Source: UKL13-2 sp031431435 (GTDB lineage: Bacteria > Pseudomonadota > Gammaproteobacteria > Burkholderiales > Usitatibacteraceae). Taken from it: a stretch of 11,808 bases of DNA. The DNA is taken from assembly GCA_031431435.1 (NCBI GenBank), contig JANPDI010000042.1:1-11808 (forward strand), written 5' to 3'. Below the pieces are notes generated by a model that was not told where the DNA came from, searched no databases, and saw only the letters and a program-made list of their open reading frames with translations. The number at the start of each line of letters is the position of its first letter. Positions within the stretch are counted from its first letter, which is position 1. Made by a program: the position numbers and the translations under genes. Of the stretch, positions 6,927 to 11,808 are shown piece by piece.

Positions 6927-7677
6927 ACGCCAGAAACAAAAAGATGGCCGGGAGTTTGCCGGCCTCACCGGCATCGGTGCGCCATTGTGAAATCCGGCGG
7001 GTGCGGATATGTTCCTGTGCACCAGTCAGGTCGGTGGCAATACAAAGTGTTGTTGATGGCGCCAGTGTCGCAAGCAGATCCTGGGTCATCGAACTGTTGC
7101 GGTACGGCGTTTCGATAAAAATCTGTGTCATGTTTTTTTGCCGTGATTCCCGCTCGAGCATCTGAATGGCCTGACTGCGTTCGTGTTTGTCCTGCGGCAA
7201 ATAGCCTTGGAATGCAAACGACTGGCCATTCAGTCCGGACGCCATCAACGCCAGCAAAATGGACGAGGGGCCGACCATTGGTCTGACAACAATACCGGCA
7301 CGATGCGCGGCGGCAACAATCACGGCCCCGGGATCCGCCACCGCAGGTGCGCCCGCCTCAGAGACAAGCCCGACATCGTGTCCCGCCAGCAGCGGCGCAA
7401 GCAAGCGGTCGGCATCAATCACTTTTGCATGTTTATCCAGCTCGATTATCGAGATTTCAGCAAGCGGCCGGGCGACACCGATTGTCTTCAGGAATGCACG
7501 CGCAGTTTTGGCGTTCTCCGCGACGAAGTGATCCAGCCGGCAGGCGAGGGCGGCCACATCAGCCGGCAAGATGGCCGACGCGGAGAACGGCGTGCTCAGA
7601 TTGGTGGGGATCAGGAACAGCACGCCCGATTTGTTTGTTGTTACGGGCGTTGCATGCACCGGTTCGGGCGCATTCAT
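6904..7677 (-). CDS. SAM-dependent methyltransferase, tetrapyrrole-methylase/RsmI-like family
   Basis: A 257-residue protein of the TP-methylase fold, the class holding RsmI (16S rRNA 2'-O-methylation at C1402) and the cobalamin and siroheme methylases. Recognisable motifs are LVSEAGAPAVADPG (104-117), the equivalent of the RsmI LVSDAGTPLINDPG segment, and VGPSSILLALMASG (135-148), the P-loop-like SAM region. FVAENAKTAR (51-60) stands where RsmI has AAEDTRHTG, and ETPYRN (189-194) where RsmI has ESTHR. These consistent differences mark it as the RsmI paralogue found beside maf in betaproteobacteria rather than RsmI itself, so I give no symbol. The substrate is unknown; rRNA is a guess. The ATG (7675-7677) overlaps the maf stop in ATGA, so the two are translationally coupled. 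Its last 8 bp overlap the convergent c-di-GMP gene. Confidence 0.85.
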   Translation of the reverse strand: MNAPEPVHATPVTTNKSGVLFLIPTNLSTPFSASAILPADVAALACRLDHFVAENAKTARAFLKTIGVARPLAEISIIELDKHAKVIDADRLLAPLLAGHDVGLVSEAGAPAVADPGAVIVAAAHRAGIVVRPMVGPSSILLALMASGLNGQSFAFQGYLPQDKHERSQAIQMLERESRQKNMTQIFIETPYRNSSMTQDLLATLAPSTTLCIATDLTGAQEHIRTRRISQWRTDAGEAGKLPAIFLFLACAVPVTK

Positions 7678-8282
7678 GACAATACCTCGATGCCTTCCCG
7701 ATATAGCATTGTTGTCAGCGCGATCAACGGCAGCCCGATCAACGCGGTTGGGTCGTCGCTGGTCATGCCCGCAATCAAAGCAGCACCGAGTCCCTCCGAC
7801 TTGGCGCTGCCGGCGCAGTCGAGTGCGTCTTCATGATCCAGATAGAACCCGATTTGGGCATCGGTGTAAGGCCGCATGGTGACCGTGGTGGCAACCAGTT
7901 GTGACTGGGTGCGGCCGGAGGCGATATCAATCAGCGCCAGCCCGGTATGAAAAATGACGGTCTGTCCACGCATCGACTGCAGCTGCAAAAACGCACGCTG
8001 ACGGGTACCTGGCTTGCCGAGCGCAACGCCGTTCATGTCCGCAACCTGGTCCGAGCCGATCACCACCCCATCCACCCAACCCATGGCCTTGGTTGCAATC
8101 GACACGCCGTCACGTGCTTTGGCAATCGCCAGACGGGTTGCCGTGGCGGTGCAGGATTCGCCCGGCAGCGCCGCTTCATTGCTGGCGGGTGCGACGGTTG
8201 CAAACGGCAGTTGTAATCGTCCAAGCAGCTCGGCACGATAACGTGAGGTTGAGGCAAGCAACAAGGGTTTATGCGCCGACAT
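7674..8282 (-). CDS. maf: Maf-family nucleotide pyrophosphatase, YceF type (m7GTP)
   Basis: A 202-residue Maf/HAM1-fold enzyme that hydrolyses non-canonical nucleoside triphosphates to monophosphates, cleaning the nucleotide pool. The N-terminal LASTSRYR (9-16) is the family nucleotide-binding start, IGSDQV (75-80) contains the catalytic Asp78, and CAGSAKSEG (156-164) with Lys161 and Glu163 closes the active site. CAGSxKSEG together with GLPLIAL matches E. coli YceF, which prefers 7-methyl-GTP, rather than YhdE, which prefers dTTP/UTP. Length is normal. It is the first gene of a two-gene minus-strand unit and diverges from the DUF177 gene across 77 bp. No strong promoter for it stands out in that gap; AT-rich stretches around 8298-8303 and 8328-8334 are weak candidates. 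Confidence 0.92.
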   Translation of the reverse strand: MSAHKPLLLASTSRYRAELLGRLQLPFATVAPASNEAALPGESCTATATRLAIAKARDGVSIATKAMGWVDGVVIGSDQVADMNGVALGKPGTRQRAFLQLQSMRGQTVIFHTGLALIDIASGRTQSQLVATTVTMRPYTDAQIGFYLDHEDALDCAGSAKSEGLGAALIAGMTSDDPTALIGLPLIALTTMLYREGIEVLS

Positions 8283-8324
8283 TAACGCGCCTTCGAAAAT
8301 TTATTGTTCAAAATCAGTGAGTTG

Positions 8325-8353
8325 TTGATTTTTAGGCCATAAAATCATATCAT
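8325..8353 (+). promoter_or_regulatory. Candidate promoter of the DUF177-rpmF-plsX-fab cluster
   Basis: TTGATT (8325-8330, 4/6) and TATCAT (8348-8353, 5/6) are 17 bp apart in an AT-rich stretch of the maf/DUF177 gap. Transcription would begin near 8360, exactly at the annotated ATG. An alternative -10, TAAAAT (8340-8345), would start near 8352 but has a weaker -35 (GTGAGT, 8317-8322). Either gives almost no 5' leader. Confidence 0.35.
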
Positions 8354-8359
8354 GGACGT

Positions 8360-8956
8360 ATGTCCAGAGACCAACAGAATTTGCTTAAAGCCGGCGCGCT
8401 TATGGTACCAATTGACCGGCTGATGCGGTCAAAAACGCCGGTTGAAGGGGCGCTTCTGCCCGCCCAGTTGATTGATCTGAATGACTATCTGGTGTCTGAT
8501 GCAGGGGAAATTCGTTATCAATTTCTTGGAAATACCCTGACAGATCAATCAGGTACAAAAAAACGGCGGGTAAAGTGTATAATTTCTGGTTGGTTTGAGA
8601 TCGCTGATGCGGTGACGTTGCAGCCAACACCGTTTGAATTGGATATCAACAGCAATCTGGTGCTGGTGTCGACTGAAGAAGAGTTGCCGGCATTGGAAGC
8701 TGAATCAGACGACGAGGACTATGTTGTTTGCAGTCACGAGTTTAACGTGCTCGAACGTGTGCAAGAGGAAATCTTGCTCGCGATTCCGGGTACCACGCCT
8801 CGGCGGTCGACGCTACCGGTTAATGATCGGTCGTTGTCCGGACTGTCCAAGCGTTCTGCCGGTGTTTCGTCTTCATCGGTGGCAACAGCGGGCGCGGACG
8901 GGGAAAAACGAGAATCGCCATTTGCAAAATTGGCGGTCTTGAAGAAATCAGGTTGA
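8360..8956 (+). CDS. yceD: DUF177 / YceD-family protein lacking the CxxC pair
   Basis: DUF177 proteins are encoded just upstream of rpmF in many bacteria and are linked to 23S rRNA accumulation and large-subunit assembly; the biochemical role is not settled. Support for the call is the position before rpmF, the length (198 residues), the acidic middle (EAESDDEDY), FNVLERVQEEILLAIPGTTPR (128-148, matching the family's DLLxxxEDElLLALPxxPxH stretch) and the C-terminal SPFAKLAVLKK. Most members carry CQRC in the central strand. Aligned without gaps on the flanking LQP and F, this protein has Asp83 and Thr86 there; its only cysteines are 73 and 124. A second ATG at 8402 (residue 15) would give an N-terminus closer to the usual one. 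Neither start has a clear Shine-Dalgarno. Confidence is high for the family, low for the exact start. Confidence 0.82.
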   Translation: MSRDQQNLLKAGALMVPIDRLMRSKTPVEGALLPAQLIDLNDYLVSDAGEIRYQFLGNTLTDQSGTKKRRVKCIISGWFEIADAVTLQPTPFELDINSNLVLVSTEEELPALEAESDDEDYVVCSHEFNVLERVQEEILLAIPGTTPRRSTLPVNDRSLSGLSKRSAGVSSSSVATAGADGEKRESPFAKLAVLKKSG

Positions 8957-9007
8957 TTGCAGGCAGATTTGTGCAGTCGGCAACATGAAAAGCAGTTATT
9001 TGAAATC

Positions 9008-9012
9008 AGGAG
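9008..9012 (+). promoter_or_regulatory. Strong ribosome binding site for rpmF
   Basis: AGGAG at 9008-9012 lies 7 nt before the ATG at 9020. It is the clearest Shine-Dalgarno in the window and fixes the rpmF start there, rejecting an in-frame TTG at 8957 that would add 21 non-conserved residues. Confidence 0.85.
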
Positions 9013-9019
9013 AACTACC

Positions 9020-9202
9020 ATGGCAGTCCAACAGAACAAGAAGTCCCCATCAAAGCGTGGCATGCATCGTTCCCACGACTTTTTGGTGAGCCCGCCGACG
9101 GCGATTGAACCGACCACCGGTGAAACACATCTGCGCCACCATATTTCACCGTCCGGTTTTTACCGCGGGAAAAAAGTCGTCAAGACCAAAGCTGACGAAT
9201 AA
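9020..9202 (+). CDS. rpmF: 50S ribosomal protein L32 (bL32)
   Basis: A small basic protein of the large ribosomal subunit, 60 residues. It starts MAVQQNKKSPSKRGMHRSHD, the standard proteobacterial L32 beginning, and ends in a His/Lys-rich tail (HLRHHISPSGFYRGKKV). There are no cysteines, so this is the zinc-independent form, as in E. coli and most betaproteobacteria. It follows the DUF177 gene by 63 nt and precedes plsX by 78 nt. In E. coli rpmF is co-transcribed with plsX and fab genes, linking ribosome and membrane production; the same order is kept here. Confidence 0.97.
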   Translation: MAVQQNKKSPSKRGMHRSHDFLVSPPTAIEPTTGETHLRHHISPSGFYRGKKVVKTKADE

Positions 9203-9219
9203 ATCGCCCGACGGCGATT
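9202..9219 (+). terminator. Stem-loop right after rpmF, possible attenuator or processing site
   Basis: AATCGCC (9202-9208) and GGCGATT (9213-9219) form a perfect 7-bp stem with a CGAC loop; the stem begins on the last base of the rpmF stop codon. No T-run follows, so full termination is unlikely. It may partly terminate, or stabilise the upstream rpmF message so that L32 is made in excess of the lipid enzymes. Confidence 0.3.
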
Positions 9220-9242
9220 GCGTCACAATTATTAGGCACACT

Positions 9243-9274
9243 GCCGGGTATCCTGCGTAAAACGCCGGGTATCC
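9243..9274 (+). repeat. Two 11-bp direct repeats upstream of plsX
   Basis: GCCGGGTATCC occurs at 9243-9253 and again at 9264-9274, a period of exactly 21 bp, or two turns of B-DNA. The second copy ends 6 nt before the plsX ATG and occupies the place where a Shine-Dalgarno would be. Such in-phase half-sites could be an operator or an RNA element; no known regulator motif is recognised. Confidence 0.6.
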
Positions 9275-9280
9275 AATCTA

Positions 9281-10339
9281 ATGCAGATAACTATTGCCAT
9301 TGATGCGATGGGCGGCGATTTTGGCCCGTCCGTCACCATCCCAGCAGCCCTGACTTTTCTCGGTCAATCGCCCGATTGCCGTGTGTTGCTGGTCGGCCGC
9401 AAGGCCGAGATCGACGCACAACTTAAAAAATCCAGGGCTGGCGATATCATTTCGGCGGGTTTGTCGCGGCTGCAGGTTGTTGATGCGCCGGATGTGGTCG
9501 ACATGGATGAAGATATTCGTTCGGCGATTCGCAACAAGAAAAATTCATCCATGCGAATTGCCATTGATCTGGTGAAGTCCGGCGAGGCACACGCATGCGT
9601 GTCGGCCGGCAACACCGGCGCGCTGATGGGAACCGCAAAATTTGTCCTGAAGACCCTGCCCGGTATTGATCGGCCGGCCATCTGTGCGGCGCTGCCGTCG
9701 CGAAAGGGTGTTGTCTACGTGCTCGACCTCGGTGCGAATGCCGAATCGACCGCCGAACATCTACTGCAATTTGCCATCATGGGTGCGATGTTGTGTGCCG
9801 CGGTCGAAGGCAAATCAAATCCATCCGTGGGGTTGCTCAATATCGGTTCGGAAGACCTCAAGGGCAATGAAAAGACCAAATTAGCCGGCGAATTGCTCAA
9901 GTCCAGCCATCTGAATTTTTACGGCAACGTCGAGGGTACCGACATCTACAAGGGCACCACTGATGTGGTGGTCTGTGACGGTTTTGTCGGCAACGTCATG
10001 CTAAAAGCGTCGGAGGGGATCTCCAAAATGATGGGGGATTTCTTGAAGGAAGAATATAAAAAGAACATCTTCCGCAAGTTGATGGCGTTGGTCTCGTTGC
10101 CCGCCTTGAACGGCTTCAAGAAGCGACTCGACCCGCGGCAATACAATGGTGCGGCACTGTTGGGTTTGAAGGGCATTGTGGTGAAGAGTCACGGCTCGGC
10201 CGACGCATTCTCGTTTGTCCACGCGATCCTGCGCGCCAAGTCGGAGGCCGAACACGGCCTGCTGGCCAGTATCAGCGCGGAGATAGAACGCCTGCACAAC
10301 GAAGGCTTGCTGAGCCCGGCCAAACCAGTGGACGAATAA
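9281..10339 (+). CDS. plsX: Phosphate acyltransferase PlsX
   Basis: Converts acyl-ACP and phosphate into acyl-phosphate, the donor PlsY uses to make lysophosphatidic acid; a soluble enzyme acting at the membrane surface. The 352-residue protein has the family landmarks in order: DAMGGDFGP (8-16), SAGNTGALMG (108-117), LDLGAN (148-153), NIGSE (187-191), CDGFVGNVMLK (232-242), and YNGAALLGL (288-296) followed by HGS (304-306). Length is typical. The ATG at 9281 places the first motif at the usual distance from the N-terminus. No Shine-Dalgarno precedes it, and an 11-bp repeat occupies that site. fabH follows after 20 nt, so the two are surely in one transcript. Confidence 0.97.
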   Translation: MQITIAIDAMGGDFGPSVTIPAALTFLGQSPDCRVLLVGRKAEIDAQLKKSRAGDIISAGLSRLQVVDAPDVVDMDEDIRSAIRNKKNSSMRIAIDLVKSGEAHACVSAGNTGALMGTAKFVLKTLPGIDRPAICAALPSRKGVVYVLDLGANAESTAEHLLQFAIMGAMLCAAVEGKSNPSVGLLNIGSEDLKGNEKTKLAGELLKSSHLNFYGNVEGTDIYKGTTDVVVCDGFVGNVMLKASEGISKMMGDFLKEEYKKNIFRKLMALVSLPALNGFKKRLDPRQYNGAALLGLKGIVVKSHGSADAFSFVHAILRAKSEAEHGLLASISAEIERLHNEGLLSPAKPVDE

Positions 10340-10359
10340 ACGATGCAAGCCATTAATTC

Positions 10360-11322
10360 ATGAGCACATTTGCACGCATTGTTGGTACCGGTAGTTACCT
10401 GCCGGACAAACTGGTCACCAACAATGACCTCGCCAAAATTGTTGACACCAACGACGAGTGGATATTCTCTCGAACCGGTATTCGCGAGCGTCATTACGCG
10501 GCGGATGAGCAGAATGCGAGTGACCTGGCGTTGATTGCCTCACAGCGCGCCATGAAGGCGGCGCGTGTTCATGCCGATGACATTGACCTGATCATTGTCG
10601 CGACCTCGACACCCGATATGGTGTTCCCCTCGACCGCTTGCATCCTGCAGGACAAGCTGGGTGTCAAAGAGGCGATTGCGTTTGATATACAGGCGGTGTG
10701 TGCCGGCTTTGTCTATGCATTGTCGACGGCGGAAAAATTTATCGCCACCGGTGGCGCCAAGTGTGCGCTGGTGGTCGGTACCGAGGTTTTTTCGCGAATT
10801 CTGAATTGGCAGGATCGTTCCACCTGTGTGTTGTTTGGTGACGGTGCCGGCGCGGTGATATTAAAGGCGTCAACCGAACCCGGCGTATTGTCGACCCATC
10901 TTCATGCCGACGGCAGTTACCGCGACGCGTTGTGTGCTCCGGGTACCGTTCAAAATGGCCAGATTCGCGGCAGTCCGGTGCTGACCATGGATGGCGGTGC
11001 GGTTTACAAGTTTGCCGTGAAAGCATTTGAAGATGTGGCGTGGGAAGCCCTGCACGCCAACGGGTTGCAGCCGGACGCGATTGACTGGTTTGTCTGTCAT
11101 CAGGCCAATCAACGCATCATCATGCACGCCGCGCGAAAATTAAAAATGCCGGAAGAAAAAGTCATTTTGACCGTCGACAAACACGGCAACACGTCGGCCG
11201 CCTCGATCCCGTTGGCGCTTGATGTGGCCGTGCGTGAGGGAAAGATCAAACCGGGTCAGAAGGTATTGATGGCGGCGCTTGGCGGTGGTTTTGCCTGGGG
11301 TGCCGCATTGGTAAAATGGTAA
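10360..11322 (+). CDS. fabH: Beta-ketoacyl-ACP synthase III (FabH)
   Basis: Condenses acetyl-CoA with malonyl-ACP to start type II fatty-acid synthesis. The 320-residue protein has the complete thiolase-fold triad: Cys114 in QAVCAGF, His247 in CHQAN and Asn277 in HGNTSAAS, equivalent to Cys112, His244 and Asn274 of E. coli. It also shows the N-terminal GxGSYLP and DEWIFSRTGIRER patterns and the C-terminal GGGFAWG (308-314). Length is normal. It sits between plsX and fabD with short gaps (20 and 16 nt), consistent with one operon. The alternative, a KasIII-like synthase of a secondary pathway, is unlikely given the neighbours. Confidence 0.97.
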   Translation: MSTFARIVGTGSYLPDKLVTNNDLAKIVDTNDEWIFSRTGIRERHYAADEQNASDLALIASQRAMKAARVHADDIDLIIVATSTPDMVFPSTACILQDKLGVKEAIAFDIQAVCAGFVYALSTAEKFIATGGAKCALVVGTEVFSRILNWQDRSTCVLFGDGAGAVILKASTEPGVLSTHLHADGSYRDALCAPGTVQNGQIRGSPVLTMDGGAVYKFAVKAFEDVAWEALHANGLQPDAIDWFVCHQANQRIIMHAARKLKMPEEKVILTVDKHGNTSAASIPLALDVAVREGKIKPGQKVLMAALGGGFAWGAALVKW

Positions 11323-11338
11323 CGGGCGCACGACAACA

Positions 11339-11808
11339 ATGACAAAATTTGCAATCACATTCGCCGGACAGGGTTCACAGTCGCCGGGCATGATGGCCGA
11401 TCTCATCGAGCTGCCGGTGGTCAAACACACCTTTGAAGAAGCGTCTGCCATTCTCAGCGTCGACCTCTTGCAAATGGTGGTCGATGGCCCCGCGGAATTA
11501 CAAAACCAGACCGTTAATACGCAACCGCTGATGTTGGTTGCCGGTGTTGCTACCTACCGTGCATGGCAGCAGCAGGGCGGTGCGATGCCAACTTATTTTG
11601 CAGGCCACAGCCTCGGCGAATACACCGCACTGGTGGCATCGGGTGCGCTGGCATTTGCCGATGCCGTACCGTTGGTGCGTTTCAGGGCCGGTGCGATGCA
11701 GGCGGCCGTTCCGGAGGGAACCGGCGGCATAGCCGCGATTTTGGGGCTTGATGTCGACGTGGTTCGCCAGGTGTGTTTGGATGCGGCGGGCCCGAACGTG
11801 TTGGAAGC
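11339..11808 (+). CDS. fabD: Malonyl-CoA:ACP transacylase (FabD), 3' end outside window
   Basis: Loads malonyl groups onto acyl carrier protein for fatty-acid elongation. 156 complete codons are present, about half of the usual 310 residues; the frame is open to the window edge. It starts MTKFAITFAGQGSQSPGM, the standard FabD opening. The nucleophile Ser91 lies in GHSLGEYTAL, and Arg116 in LVRFRA matches the malonate-binding Arg117 of E. coli, with Ser92 of that enzyme equal to Ser91 here. The ATG at 11339 is 16 nt after the fabH stop. The remaining catalytic His is outside the window. fabG and acpP would be expected next. Confidence 0.95.
   Translation, partial: MTKFAITFAGQGSQSPGMMADLIELPVVKHTFEEASAILSVDLLQMVVDGPAELQNQTVNTQPLMLVAGVATYRAWQQQGGAMPTYFAGHSLGEYTALVASGALAFADAVPLVRFRAGAMQAAVPEGTGGIAAILGLDVDVVRQVCLDAAGPNVLE

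Noticed and set aside
8957..9019. Upstream TTG start extending L32 by 21 residues
   Set aside because: The extension is not L32-like, and the strong AGGAG site places the start at ATG 9020.
1..11808. Mobile elements, CRISPR arrays, tRNA or rRNA genes, toxin-antitoxin pairs or defence genes
   Set aside because: I saw no terminal inverted repeats, transposase or integrase motifs, spaced repeat arrays, tRNA-like foldbacks or atypical gene content; the genes are mostly conserved housekeeping.

Overview
The window is a piece of proteobacterial chromosome, most likely from a betaproteobacterium. The assignment rests on gene order and protein style: rluC, a HAD phosphatase, a lone Rieske protein and a short S49 peptidase on one strand; then an RsmI-like methylase and maf (YceF type) on the other; then DUF177/yceD, rpmF, plsX, fabH and fabD. 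I know this as a conserved betaproteobacterial arrangement, usually with rne diverging from rluC. Coding sequence is moderately GC-rich and looks uniform across the window. I see no insertion sequences, tRNA or rRNA genes, CRISPR arrays or phage genes.

Layout. Positions 1-324 hold no convincing protein gene. They look like the long, structured 5' leader of a divergent gene lying to the left (rne by synteny, not visible here), read from a good minus-strand promoter at 313-341. Positions 325-3529 are a plus-strand run: 23S rRNA pseudouridine synthase, HAD-IA phosphatase (ATGA overlap), Rieske ferredoxin-like protein and membrane-anchored S49 serine protease. Positions 3636-6911 encode a 1091-residue membrane protein with HAMP, four PAS domains, GGDEF and EAL. 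All main catalytic residues and the inhibitory site look intact. It ends 8 bp inside the 3' end of the convergent methylase gene. Positions 6904-8282 (minus) are maf followed by the methylase, joined by an ATGA overlap. Positions 8360-11808 are the plus-strand DUF177-rpmF-plsX-fabH-fabD cluster, with fabD cut by the window end.

How the genes work together. The right-hand cluster joins ribosome production (DUF177 protein, L32) to membrane lipid synthesis: PlsX makes acyl-phosphate for phospholipid synthesis, while FabH and FabD start fatty-acid elongation. The left-hand cluster joins 23S rRNA modification to small housekeeping enzymes. The c-di-GMP protein is the one piece I would not expect in the conserved order, and looks like a lineage-specific addition at the convergent seam.

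The window is mostly housekeeping and I do not see an unambiguous new system. The observations most worth checking are a DUF177 protein that has lost its hallmark cysteine pair, the intact dual-activity c-di-GMP enzyme at the seam, a coding-like 39-codon ORF overlapping its start, apparent back-to-back promoters sharing one start point upstream of rluC, and an 11-bp direct repeat with a 21-bp period just before plsX.
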